This document shows positions 47,656 through 59,368 of a DNA stretch of 64,000 nucleotides, piece by piece. The notes beneath the pieces were generated by a model that worked only from the letters and a program-made list of their open reading frames with translations, was not told where the DNA came from and made no database searches. The DNA is taken from the NCBI GenBank assembly GCA_019671005.1, contig CM033732.1, positions 10,823,932 to 10,887,931 of the forward strand. The letters run 5' to 3'. The position numbers and the translations under genes are program-made. The stretch's first letter is position 1. Each line of letters opens with the position of its first letter. The stretch is from Hibiscus mutabilis. Taxonomy: Eukaryota > Streptophyta > Magnoliopsida > Malvales > Malvaceae.

Positions 47656-48444
47656 CCTCTCCCAATTCACTCGCAAACAAGAATAAGAACCAAGAATGAA
47701 TAAACCTTGAATAGAAAAGCGCAAACTCTTATTACCTAAACAAAATCTAATAGTTTCTCACAACCACAAGACATAATAACCTTAGCCAAATAGAAGGATG
47801 AAGCTTGTCGATCTCCTCCTTGCCCTAGATGCTTGTCAAAAATTCTCTCATCTCTCTCCCCCTTGGAGTTGACGGCATGGCCTCTAATTTATAGGGTTAG
47901 GTCAAAGTCCTTCTTTGAGGAGGAAGTTAAGTTGGAATTAAATTATCTTTAAAGAATATAATTCTTTATTATAATTATATTCCTTCCAGAACTTCTCCTA
48001 TCTTCTTGGAATTTAATTCTTCTTTAATCTCTTCATGGAAATCAAACTCCTTTGGGATTTAGCTTTGCTCCACGCCATCTTAGGCTTGTTTAGTCATCAA
48101 TTTCGACTACCATATCACCTTATTCTTTGTCGACAATTGCCCTGGAAACTGGCGCGGCGTCTCCTTCATGTATTGCCCTGGCAACTAGCTCGGCATATCC
48201 TTCATGTATTGCCCTGGCAACTAGCTCTAGCCTTGCTTTGGCAAGTGATCCTGTACATACACACAAAACACACAAAAGCAGCATATTTTCCCACAAAAAC
48301 TACCAAGTTATGTAATCAAGCTCAACGATGGGAGGAAACATGGATTAATACATGAATGGCTCATTATGCAACTAATATGAGCCTAAGTCTAACAATAATA
48401 TGAGTAAAAAGGGTAAGAAAAATAGTACTTTTGAACACTTATCA
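47656..48444 (-). repeat. truncated 5' LTR of element B (789 bp)
   Basis: Starts abruptly at ATCCTCTCCCAATTCACTCG, corresponding to 38447 in the full LTR, joined directly to gag leader. A further gap of about 100 bp lies at 47792 (AATAG joined to AAGGATGAAG). Ends CACTTATCA. TTGCCCTGGCAA occurs at about 48177 and 48208. Confidence 0.85.
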
Positions 48445-48508
48445 GTCGACGACATGTTAGATTATCTAAAAACACATTTCTAAATTATTCTTCTTTCTTT
48501 TGAAATAA

Positions 48509-48780
48509 TAAATTTGTATGATTATATTGTAAAGATCATACAATGGGAAGCAAAGATAAGAGTCTCGTTAAAAAGCCTCCCTAAACCTGAATAGAGAAAA
48601 AAAAGTGCCCCTACCAATTCCCTAGATAAAGCTACACAAGGCAACACTTGTTCGACCAGAACCAAACTCTTAGGAACCAAACAAAACAAACTAATATCAA
48701 TACAGAACATACACACCAATAAGGATCAATCGCTTACAGCATCTGATTCCACACGAGCCCTCGAACAAGAACCCCTCCAA
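48509..48780 (-). pseudogene. LINE 3' end fragment (LINE-3)
   Basis: Minus strand contains ATTCAGGTTTAGGGAGGCTTT, then TTTAACGAGACTCTTATC and a terminal CATTGTATGATCTTTACAAT. This matches in kind the 3' ends of LINE-1 (16150-16240) and LINE-2 (26505-26620). No coding part left. The upstream edge is not defined. Confidence 0.55.
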
Positions 48781-49200
48781 CAGTGTATATATATCCACCA
48801 ACAGTGTACACCTAAAGTGTGTTTCGAGTCAAGAAGACTCAAATCGGTTCAAACTAGGCAGCTAATTAACCTAAGTATCGAAAATATATGTTAAGTTTCG
48901 AAAACAATGGTGTAGTTTCGATACCCCCAACCCAAGTCTTGTAACTCAAAAGTCCTTTGTGATGTCAAGTTTCGATACTCACCTACTAGTATAGAAACTA
49001 AGTGTAAAGCTTCGATGCTCTATCTTAAGTTTTGGTACCCGAAAGCTACCTATGACACAATTTTGATACTTATCTCAAAGTATCGAAACCCTGTGTTTGA
49101 AATTCAAAAATCACACTCAAGAACAAACTTGCAAGTCACTAAAACTGACCCAAGGGTCTCAAACATCTCACAACCATTCAAGGAAATCAATAAAGGCTAT
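48781..49200. repeat. LTR-like remnant with TATCGAAAC/TTTCGATAC motifs (left part)
   Basis: Contains GTATCGAAA, GTTTCGATAC, TATCGAAACC and variants at 48870-49090, like the palindrome clusters in solo LTRs A and B but more worn. It is interrupted at 49200 by element C and probably continues at 62394. Confidence 0.5.
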
Positions 49201-50763
49201 TGATAAGTGTTCAAAAGTACTATTTTTCTTACCCTTTTTACTCATATTATTGTTAGACTTAGGCTCATATTACTTGCATAATTAGCCATTCATGCATTAA
49301 TCCATGTTTCCTTCCAACGTTGAGCTTGATTGCATAACTTGGTAGTTTTTGTGGGAAAAGATGCTGCTTTGGTGTGTTTTGTGTGTATGTACAGGATCAT
49401 TTGCCAAAGTAAGGCTAGAGCTAGTTGCCAGGGCAATACATGAAGGAGATGCCGAGCTAGTTGCCAGGGAAATGCATGAAGGTGACGCCGAGCCAGTTGC
49501 CAGGGCAATTGTCGACAAAGAGCAAATGTGATATGGTAGTCGAAATTGATGACTAGACAAGCCCAAGATGACGTGGAGCAAAGCCCAATCCCAAAGGAAT
49601 TTGATTTCCATGAAGAGATTAAAGAAAAATTAAAGTCCAAGAAGATAGGAGAAGTTATAGTAGAAATATAATTATAATAAAGAATTATATTCTTTAAAGA
49701 TAATTTAATTCCAACTTAACTTCCTCCTCAAAGAAGGACTTTGACCTAGCCCTATAAATAAGAGGGAGATTTCGACAATCCAAAGAGAGCAAGAGAGAGG
49801 AATTTCGACAAGTCCAAGGAGGGCAAGAGGAGAGAATTTTCGACAAGCATCTAGGGCAAGGAGGATTTCGACAAGCCTCATTCTTCATCCTTTTCTTTCT
49901 TGTTTGATTGGGTTCATGCTAGGGATTATTTATCTTGTGTTTCTTTGGAACCTAGCCATGAACTAAATCTATTTGGCTATGGTTATTGTGTTTTGTGGTT
50001 GTGAGAAACTATTGGTTTTTCTTTAGGTGATAAGAGTTTGCACTTTTCTATTCAAGGTTTATTCATTCTTGGTTCTTATTATTGTTTGCGAGTGAATTGG
50101 GAGATGATCTCGTGATTTCATCTATTTATCTAATATCGGGAGAGTTAGATTCAAGAAACAAATGAATATGATCTTTATTCAATCTATTGATGGTGAAGAT
50201 TAATCCGGCTTAGGAATAAGTCAAGGATTTCAACGGCTAAGAGGAGCGCAAGATTGGTTGTTGTTCACCCTTGATTCACGCAGGGATGTATTATCAAGGC
50301 ATGCACAAGTAGCTAGAGTTTCGACTTAGGGATAAGAAGAAAGCATTGAAGAACGCTCTGCCGAACCTTGAAGGTTGCTACCCAGACGCCCAACTAGTTG
50401 CCCAACTAGTTGCCCAGGCAACCATCGATTAGTTGCCAAGGCAACCCCGTTGTGCAAGTTGCCACGGCAACTGAGTTGCCCGTGCACTCTTTTACCAAGA
50501 CGATCCAATCAGCTATCACACCTCAACTCACGATAACCTGGCCTATCTCTCTCTCATTTGATCTCATCTTTTCTTTTACTTATTTGCTTTCTAGATTAGT
50601 TATTAGTTAAACTCCTATAATCCTTTATTTGTGTTTTTACTTTTTACAGTGCAAGAGACTAGATTCTTGAAGTGGCACCAATCCTTGTGGAGACGATATC
50701 TTTTATACTATAACTTGCAATGTGCATACTTGCACAATTGCATAGCACTTATTACGCGCAACA
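49201..50763 (+). repeat. 5' LTR of element C (1563 bp)
   Basis: TGATAAGTGTTCAAAAG...TTACGCGCAACA. Contains two and a half 36-bp units GAGCTAGTTGCCAGGGCAAT... (49421-49505), a TATA box and five TTGCCNNGGCAA palindromes. Confidence 0.95.
49752..49760 (+). promoter_or_regulatory. TATA box in 5' LTR of element C
   Basis: CTATAAATA in the first third of the LTR, just after TTGACCTAGC. It should set the start of the genomic transcript about 30 bp downstream (U3/R border). The 3' LTR has the same box at about 59958. Confidence 0.65.
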
Positions 50764-50769
50764 AGTTTT

Positions 50770-50787
50770 TGGCGCCGTTGCCGGGGA
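50770..50787 (+). other. primer binding site, element C (tRNA-Asp type)
   Basis: TGGCGCCGTTGCCGGGGA, six bases after the LTR. Complementary to the 3' end of plant tRNA-Asp (…CCCCGGCAACGGCGCCA), the primer known for Athila elements. Confidence 0.85.
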
Positions 50788-50885
50788 TTGGCAATAACGA
50801 CTTTGTTTTTATTTTCTTGCACTTTCTTTTTACTTTTCTTGTTTAAGATTCAAAGGGCTAACAAACTTTGGTTTTGCATTGGTAT

Positions 50886-53800
50886 ATGACCAGGGCGAGA
50901 CCGACTACACCAGAATATCCCTTTGATCTAGAAATCGAACGAACCTTACAAAGACTTAAACGAAGGATAAGAGTAGCAATGGCTAATCAAGACGGCAATA
51001 TGAATCAAGATGTTCTAGCAGGAGGAGGAGTGATTCTTGCACGAAACAGAACTATTCGAGACTATCTTGAAGAAGATCTTGATAGACTTAATCCAGGAGT
51101 TGTCTCACCTAAAATTGAAGCCGACCACTTTGAGTTGAAACCGCTAATGTTTAATATGATCAACACAATTGGTCAATTTGGCGGCTCAGCAACTGAAGAT
51201 GCACGGGAACATCTGAAATTTTTCCTCGAAATTTGCAACTCGTTCAAAATACACGGAGTCAGCCCCGATGTCTTACGATTAAGATTATTCCCCTATTCAC
51301 TGAGGGATAGAGCGAAATCATGGTTGAATAGCATTCATGCCGGATCAATAGCATCTTGGACCTATCTTTGTCGTGATTTCCTTGCTCGATTTAATCCTAC
51401 AAATTTGACTGATAAGCTTCGTAACGACATTACTTCTTTTTGGCAGGCAGATGATGAATCCATGTACGAGGCTTGGGAGCGATATAGAGAACTTCTACAA
51501 AAATGCCCTCTACACGGATTCCCGGTGTAGACTCAAGTAACAATGTTTTACAACGCCGTGAATACACCAACAAGGATGATGCTAGATGCCTCGGCAAACG
51601 GCATACTCCTAGATAAGTCGTCGGAAGAAGCAATGCAAATTTTAAACAGACTGGCCAATAATGATTATCAATTTCCCTCTACTAGAAGAGGAGGAGTTAG
51701 ACGCCAAGCCACAATACATGAACTAGGATCATCAGATTCAATTTCGGCACAATTGGCCACTTTAACCAAGATGGTCCAGAACATGCAAAAACCAAACAAC
51801 ACACATGAAGTCAAGGAAATGGATTCTTTTTGTGAGTTATGTGGTGATAACCATAATTCTTGTGAATGTATGCAGAATCCGGAATCCAGCTTCTATGTGG
51901 GGAATTACAATCGGAACAACAATGTGATGTCCAATACATACAATCCAGCTTGGAAGAAGCACCCGAATTTTTCATGGAGTAATCCCAACAATGCTCTAAA
52001 CCAGAACAATCAGAATGCAAAAGCATCGGGATTCCAGCAGAATATGCCACGACAACAGTTGCCGCAGCAACAACCGACAACATCTAGTTCTTTGGAAAAT
52101 TCTCTAAATGCTTTTATGATGAGAACTGAATCTTATATGACTGAGAATAGTAACTTCATAAAAAGGACTGATGCTTTTATTAACAGGACCGAGATGAGAT
52201 TGCAAAACCAAGAGGCGACAATCAAATCATTGGAAAATCAAGTCGGACAGTTTGCTCAAAATCTGAATACTAGACCACAAGGAGGTTTACCTAGCGATAC
52301 TGAAGTCGCGAGAGGAATTGGCCATGAGAAATGTAAGGCAATCACCACTAGAAGTGGCCAACAACTTAGAGAGGCTCAAACCCGCTCATCAAACAAAACT
52401 CCACAAAAAGATCAAGATGAACCTAGCGGCAAAGCCTCAGATGCTAAACCAGGAATTACCGTGGCAACCGACAATAAGCATGCCTCGATAACCGACGATA
52501 AGGATACTTCAGCAACTTGTGATAAGCATGCCTCGGCAACCCCAGTTGATAACGCCTCAGCAACTCTAGTTGTCCCGGCAATGCCGACAATCAGATTCCA
52601 AACCAATAAAAGGATCGAAGATATCTGACTTCCACCACCATTCCCATAAAGGTTGAAGCGACAAAAGCAAGAATATCAATTCAAGAAGTTTCTTGATATC
52701 CTAAAGCAAGTCCACATCAACTTGCCATTGGTGGAAGCAATTGAACAAATGCCGAACTATGCCAAGTTTCTTAAAGACATTGTGTCCAAGAGAACAAGGC
52801 TAGGAGAGTTTGAAACAGTTGCCACAACAGAGGGATGCATGGCAATGTTGCACAATCGTATGCCACCCAAGTTGAAGGATCCCAGAAGTTTCACAATACC
52901 CTGTTCAATTGGAAACCACTATGTCGGGAAAGCACTATGCGACCTTGGGGCTACCATAAACTTGATGCCTAAATCGGTTTTCCAGAAACTAGGAATCGGG
53001 AAGGCAAGACCTACAACAGTTATGCTACAGCTAGCCGACAGATCCTATGTGCATCCAGAGGGAAAAATTGAGGACATACTGGTAAAAGTTGATAAATTTA
53101 TTTTTCCCGCTGACTTTATTGTTTTGGATTGTGAAGCAGATGAGCATGCACCCATCATTCTCGTGAGACCATTCCTAGCAACAGGGAGAACCTTGATCGA
53201 TGTTGAATAGGGAGAACTCACAATGAGGGTGAATGACCAGCAAGTTAAACTAAATGTGTTCCAAACACTAAGGCATGCCGATGATCCAGAAGAATGCCAA
53301 TTACTTCATGCCACGATAGAGTTTAACTTCGACGAGGAATTTAGTTGCCTCGACAACTACATTGCCGATCAAGAGGAACCTGAAGAGTATGAAGAACCGG
53401 TAGATGATGAACAACAAGAAAAGGCAAATTGGCTAGTCAATCGACCAGGTACATACTTTGAACCACTGGATTACTTAGGTAAGGAAGGTAAACTCGAAAA
53501 ACTGTCTATTGAACAACCACCGATTCTTGAGTTGAAACAATTGCCAGAGCAAGTAAAATATGCATACTTAGGAACCGATAATACATTGCCTGTAATTATT
53601 TCTTCTAAGTTACAGCCTGAGCAAGAAAAGAAGCTGATCAAGATGTTGAAGCTACACAAAAAGGTAATAGGGTGGACAATTGCTGACTTGAAGGGAATTA
53701 GCCCGGCAGTGTGCATGCACAAGATTTTGTTGGAAGATGATCACAAACCTTCAATTGAGGCCCAGAGGAGACTGAATCATGCCATGAAAGGGGTTGTAAT

Positions 53801-56525
53801 GAAAGAAATCATCAAGTGGCTTGACGCCGGCATTATATACCCTATCTCTGATAGTATGTGGGTAAGTCCGGTACAATGTGTACCGAAAAAGGGAGGTATA
53901 ACAGTGGTAAGCAATGAAAAAAATGAACTCATTCCAACCAGGACTGTGACCGGTTGGAGGGTTTGTATGGATTATCGAAAGCTAAACAAAGCCACTAGGA
54001 AAGATCACTTCCCGTTACCCTTTATTGATCAAATGCTTGACCGTCTTACAGGTAAACCTTTTTATTATTTTCTTGATGGTTATTCAGGTTACAATCAAAT
54101 TGCCATAGCACCAGAAGATCAAGAAAAGACAACCTTCACATGCCCATACGGTACTTATGCCTTCCGAAGGATGCCCTTCGGATTGTGTAACGCCCCGACA
54201 ACCTTCCAAAGATGCATGATGGCACTCTTTTCAGACATGGTCGAATACTTCCTGGAGATCTTCATGGATGATTTTTCTATTTTTGGTAATGACTTCGACA
54301 GCTGTCTCGGTAATTTAGAGAAGGTGTTGGTAAGATGTGAAGAAACTGATTTAATCCTCAATTAGGAGAAATGCCATTTTATGGTAGATGAAGGAATAGT
54401 GCTCGGCCACAAAATTTCATCCAAGGGAATTGAAGTAGACAAAGCCAAGGTGGACGTGATCGAGAGATTACCCCCACCAAGTTCGGTTAAAGGAATTCGA
54501 AGTTTTCTTGGACATGCAGGTTTTTACAGGAGGTTCATTCATAATTTTTCTAAAATCACTAAACCCTTGTGCAACTTGCTTGAACAGGATAAAGTCTTCG
54601 ATTTTGATGACTCTTGCATCCAAGCATTCGAAACCCTAAAGGAAAAGCTTACCTCGGCACCCATTGTCGTTCCACCAGATTGGACGCTACCTTTTGAGCT
54701 CATGTGTGATGCAAGTGATTTCGCGGTAGGAGCAGTCCTAGGCCAACGCACATGTAAGACCTTCCATGTGATATTCTACGCTAGTAAAACTCTTAATAGT
54801 GCTCAAGTGAATTACACAACAACGGAGAAAGAGTTACTAGCTGTAGTTTTCGCATTTGACAAGTTTCGATCCTATTTGATTGGTACAAAGGTAATTGTTC
54901 ATACGGACCATTCGGCAATCAAATGCCTATTTGCTAAAAAGGATGCTAAACCTCGTTTGATTCGTTGGATATTACTTTTACAAGAATTTGATATTGAAAT
55001 TAAGGACATGAAATGAACAGAAAATCAAGTGGCCGATCACTTATCACGTTTAGAATGCAATAGGGAGGAGGACGCGGATTTAGAGATATGCGATGCATTC
55101 CCAGATGAACAAATTTTAGTTGCCTCGGCAACCATGGACGCGCATGCCTCAGCAACTCTCGACGCTGCAGCAGTCTTTGACGCGCACGCCTCGGTAATTT
55201 TGGGAGCAGTCGCCACGGCAGCACATGCCTCGGCAATACCCTGGTACGCAGATTTAGTTAATTTCCTTGTTTATGGTATTTTACCTTATGGCATTACTCC
55301 CCAAGGGAAGAAGCGGTTCCGCCATGATGCTAAGCATTACTTTTGGGACGAGCCTCTTTTGTTTAAATAATGTGCAGATCAGGTTATACGTCGATGTGTC
55401 CCTGAAGAAGAGCAACAGAATGTACTCCGACAATGCCATTCTTCACCCTATGGAGGACATTTTGGAGGAACTCGTACCGTGGCCAAACTTTTGCAATCCG
55501 GTTTGTATTGGCCAACATTGTACAAAGATGCCCAAGACTTTTACAAGCAATGTGATCGTTGCCAGAGGACGGGCAATATCTCTAGACGACATGAGATGCC
55601 GCTCCAGAACATCATCGAGGTAGAATTGTTCGATGTATGGGGGATCAATTTTATGGGACATTTCCCATCTTCATTCGGCAACCTCTACATTCTACTTACC
55701 ATCGACTACGTGTCTAAATGGGTTGAGGCAGCTGCAGTTCCCAACAACGATTCCAAGACCGTGCAACGATTCTTGCAGAAAAATATATTTACACAGTTTG
55801 GGATGCCGAGAGCAATTATCAGTGACGAAGGCAAGCATTTTGACAACAGACTAATTGCCAAGATGTTGCAACTCTTCGGCATATCACACAAGATCGCCAC
55901 GGCATATCACCCACAAACCAACGGGCAAGCAGAAATTTCCAACCGGGAATTGAAGGGTATAATCGAGAAAGTTGTAAATCCCTCTAGGAAGGATTGGTCA
56001 TTAAGACTAGATGACGCGCTCTGGGCATATCGCACTGCATTCAAAACACCCTTAGGTATGTCCCCCTTCCGACTTGTCTATGGCAAAACATGCCATCTAC
56101 CGGTGGAAATCGAACACAAAGCATACTGGGCAATCAAGACCGTGAATATGGATTGCGAAAGTGCCGGACAAAAGCGTTTGTTGGACCTCAATAAGATAGA
56201 AGAATTCCGTGCACTCGCCTATAACAATGCACGAATCTACAAGGAGAAAACAAAGCAATGGCATGACAAGAAACTATTACCGCTACAATTCATGCCAGGG
56301 CAACTAGTTCTCTTATTCAATTCTCGACTAAAACTTTTCCTGGGAAAGCTGAAATCAAGATGGTCGGGACCATTCGAAGTCGTCAAACCATTCTCCCATG
56401 GTGCTGTGATAATCAAGTCCGTCTCTGACAACCATGAATTCAAAGTTAATGGACAAAGATTGAAGCACTACAATGGTGCCCATGTGGAACGTAACAAAGA
56501 AGTGGTCAACTTAGGAGATGCATGA
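50886..56525 (+). pseudogene. gag-pol: gag-pol of element C (one frame, seven in-frame stops)
   Basis: A single frame of 1880 codons from ATG at 50886 to TGA at 56523, with no frameshift. Stops interrupt it at 51528 (TAG), 52626 (TGA), 52647 (TAA), 53208 (TAG), 54363 (TAG), 55014 (TGA) and 55368 (TAA). Parts in order: gag N-terminus and capsid-like region (about residues 1-220), finger CX2CX3HX4C (about 316-328), Ala/Thr/Ser-rich linker, protease with CDLGATINLMPK (about 52935), RT with FLDGYSGYNQI (about 54073) and FMDDF (54261-54275), RNase H with CDASD and HTDHSAIK (54700-54930), and integrase with a CX2C finger, ISDEGKHFDN and QAEISNRE. The first integrase acidic residue is Asn (55647-55649), where element B has Asp. 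Starts upstream of 50886 are not ATG. Confidence 0.9.
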
Positions 56526-57057
56526 GCATGCTCTCCCTTTTATTTTTATTTTTATTTTTATTTCTTTTTCCGATTAATATTTTTTATTTTTCAATTTTTT
56601 ATTATTTCCGATTATTATTATTCTTTAGGATGGATTTTATTTATTTATTTATTTATCTTTAAGTTTAAGAATCCCATTACACATCTTTATTTATTTTCTT
56701 TATTAGTTTATCTTTAATTTTAATCTTTATTTGATTTGTCTTTGAATTGTAGGAAAAAAAGTTCAAGATAAAGAGGAATTCTAATCCAAGAAGGAAAACA
56801 ACTTCAACAAGGAAACTAATGGGCTGAATCTAAGGCTTATATAAAGCCTCCAATTTACCCTAATCACTCCCAATTTGCCGTCACCCTCTCCTTAAACCCT
56901 TTTTTATTTTCCCCTAATCCCACCCACCATATTCACCACCTATCTTTTTTTATAAAACCCATCACCCTTAACCTATTCCTACTTTTTATCTTGCAACTTT
57001 TTAGTTTCTTTTCTTTTATTTTATTTGTTTTTACAAAACTCACAACCAAGATCATCC
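56526..57057. other. non-coding spacer between pol and env-like ORF, element C
   Basis: T-rich low-complexity DNA (TTTATTTTTATTTTTATT at 56540) then a CT-rich part. It may hold leader or splice signals for the env-like ORF. No clear branch or acceptor could be fixed by eye. Confidence 0.6.
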
Positions 57058-58581
57058 ATGGCATCCAAGATTAAATTTTTAGTTTATCCAAGTTCCTCCA
57101 AAGAACCAAGATACAAGAAGTTTGCTACACCGGTGGTTCGAGAAAGATTTCAATCCAAGTTTGAAAGCCGGAAAATTCATGAAGAACAAGGGTTTGAATA
57201 CTCCAACTCTTATCAAGATTTCGGCCTTGAACCATTCATCTTCGAGAGGATTGCACATCAAAAGTGGCAAATCTTTTGCCATCAACCGAAACCGGGTAAC
57301 ATCTCATGGGTAAGAGAATTCTATGCTCACTCACCTAACCCGGATAATCCTTATGTTTTTGTTCGTGACAAGGCCATACTCATAAGTCCCGAAAACGTCA
57401 ACACCTTTTACGGGCTTTACATTGAGAAGGACGAGCATCAAGCCTTCGTTGATCAAATCACTCCCAAGCAACTCGACAAGGTGCTTCAAGAACTCACTCA
57501 ACCGGGAACTCATTGGAACGACGGTAAATACAAGGGCACGATAAATCGCCTTCGACTTAAACCCGAGGTAAAACTATGGAATAAGTTTGTTAAAACTTCT
57601 TTAATGCCCACCACACACAATACTACCGTTGATATACCACGTCTTTTGCTCATACATTCTATTTTGCATAATCGCATCATTAACATTGGAAAAATTATTT
57701 GTGATGAGATTTTTGTATGCAACTCAAAAGATAAGGGTTCTCTTTTCTTCCCTTGCTTAATTTCTAATCTTTGCAAGGAGATGCATGTCCCAAGTGAGTC
57801 CACCGATGAAAAGGCCCTACCAAAGTCCGGTTGGAATCAAGCACAAATCCAAAAGCTAATGGGAGAGGCACCGGGAAAATCTTTAAGGCCTCCAATTGCC
57901 ACGGCAACTCCTACCGCCCCGGCAATCCCTAATGCCCAAGCACCTAACGCCCAGGCAACTCGGCCATCAACCCCGGGACACTTTGAAGCACTCTTGCAAC
58001 CATTGGCAAGCAACCTAAGGCAAATTGAAGACCAGCAACTAATGTTCATGCGGTACATGAAGGAGCACAACAATGCCATCACCCAAGTCATCCTAGAAAA
58101 GTACCCGGACAATCGCGTGCCGTTCCCAATCTTTCCTGCCGAGATCCTTGCCCCGGCAACCAATGAAGCAGTCGCCAGGGCAACTGCAAAAGATGATGCC
58201 ACGACAACATACATCGTGCCTGTACAAGCTAATGCCATGGCAACCAACCCTAAAAATGCCACGACAACCAAAGCTAAAGACATCCCGGCAACCATTGCAA
58301 AAGCCAAAGGTAAAGCACCTATGCCCGAATCAACTCCTACAGAATTATTTTCTGATTTTTCAGATTCGGACGAGTCCTCCATTGCACCAACAAAGACCGC
58401 ACCAATTGAATCCTCCAAGCGAAAAGCCAATGACACTGATGAAGAGGACGATGAGGACAACCCCGTACGAGGATCGATTCCACCACTGGCAACAAGAAAA
58501 CAACCATCGCGTTCAAGCAAGAGAATCAAGACACCGACCAAAAGGAAACTAATCATCTACGATGATGAACTCTCGGAGTAA
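57058..58581 (+). CDS. env-like ORF of Athila-type element C (507 aa, unbroken)
   Basis: The ATG at 57058 lies in a good context (CATCCATGG). The longer frame from 57025 starts with TTG and is unlikely. The first 280 residues look globular (IFERIAHQKWQIFCH, GNISWVREFYA, FYGLYIE...VLQELTQPGTHWNDG). They resemble the third ORF of Athila elements, often labelled 'putative plant transposon protein'. Residues about 290-440 are rich in Ala, Pro and Thr, partly encoded by GCCNNGGCAA words. Then come a Ser/Asp-rich stretch, an acidic run (DEEDDEDN) and a basic tail (KRIKTPTKRK) that could be a nuclear signal. I see no signal peptide or membrane segment, so an envelope role is not supported by sequence. 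It is the only unbroken element ORF in the window. Confidence 0.75.
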   Translation: MASKIKFLVYPSSSKEPRYKKFATPVVRERFQSKFESRKIHEEQGFEYSNSYQDFGLEPFIFERIAHQKWQIFCHQPKPGNISWVREFYAHSPNPDNPYVFVRDKAILISPENVNTFYGLYIEKDEHQAFVDQITPKQLDKVLQELTQPGTHWNDGKYKGTINRLRLKPEVKLWNKFVKTSLMPTTHNTTVDIPRLLLIHSILHNRIINIGKIICDEIFVCNSKDKGSLFFPCLISNLCKEMHVPSESTDEKALPKSGWNQAQIQKLMGEAPGKSLRPPIATATPTAPAIPNAQAPNAQATRPSTPGHFEALLQPLASNLRQIEDQQLMFMRYMKEHNNAITQVILEKYPDNRVPFPIFPAEILAPATNEAVARATAKDDATTTYIVPVQANAMATNPKNATTTKAKDIPATIAKAKGKAPMPESTPTELFSDFSDSDESSIAPTKTAPIESSKRKANDTDEEDDEDNPVRGSIPPLATRKQPSRSSKRIKTPTKRKLIIYDDELSE

Positions 58582-58628
58582 GTCCTCGTATGCATTTAAT
58601 TTTTCGTTATTTTTTTTCTTTAATGCAT

Positions 58629-58665
58629 GCATTGAGGACAATGCCTCACTCGAGTTTGGGGGGGA
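58629..58665 (+). other. second hairpin plus purine tract, element C
   Basis: Perfect hairpin GCATTG-AGGA-CAATGC (58629-58644), then CTCACTC and GAGTTTGGGGGGGA (58652-58665). It has the same layout as the 3' purine tract 730 bp downstream. Confidence 0.7.
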
Positions 58666-58972
58666 TTGTTATTAGTAGTTACCATGTTTAGTTACATTTA
58701 TCTTAAGTATTACATTTAGGATACATAAATTGCTTGCCATAACTTTAGTTGGAACAAGAATTGCTTAAATTTGATGAATATCCGATGATGACTTTGCCAA
58801 TGCACTTAATTGATAGAATTTTTATTCTAGGATAACCATAGAAAAACTTAGAATTTTACTATGATGCTAAATTTGATGAAACACTGTTGTGGTTTTATTG
58901 ATTTAAGGAATTCTAATGAACTTAGGTTGATAATTAACAAATTGGGGGATTAGAATAAAAATTGGATGAATG

Positions 58973-59143
58973 CTAGAGGTGCCCGAAATTGGCTCTAGCA
59001 TGTGCTAAAAAAATCAATCACTAGAGGTGCCTGAAACTGGCTCTAGCATGTGCTAAAAAATTGATCACTAGAGGTGTCCGAAACCGGCTCTAGTCGAATA
59101 AAACTAAAAACAAAACACTAGAGGTGCCCAAAACTGGCTCTAG
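58973..59143 (+). repeat. four CTAGAG...CTCTAG hairpin repeats, element C
   Basis: 26-bp units at 58973, 59021, 59068 and 59118, 47-50 bp apart. Each can form a stem of CTAGAG with CTCTAG, strengthened by CC/GG. Confidence 0.85.
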
Positions 59144-59368
59144 TTAAAAAGAACCCAATAAAGTAATTTGAAAACCTCTTGTTTGCATAGAATCTGAAAA
59201 ATCAACTTGCACACACTCACAAGCATTATAGTTTGATTCCGAGTAACTCATAAGTTTTCCGAAAAATAAAAAGCCAATCATACTTTGTGCCTCGGTTCAG
59301 AGAATTGAAATCAAGTTCAAAGCTAAGTTTGTGAAAATTGAAGTCTTGGCAGGTAATTATGAGTTTAC

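Larger units (their letters stand above)
37790..48444 (-). mobile_element. Athila-type Ty3/gypsy element B (decayed, shortened 5' LTR)
   Basis: Full 3' LTR (37790-39315) at the left, purine tract, env-like gene, gag-pol, then a truncated 5' LTR (47656-48444) at the right. Flanks GTTGA (37785-37789) and GTCGA (48445-48449) match at four of five positions. The 5' LTR has lost its inner part, and with it the primer site was removed, so reverse transcription from this copy is impossible. It lies head to head with element C, 756 bp away. Confidence 0.9.
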
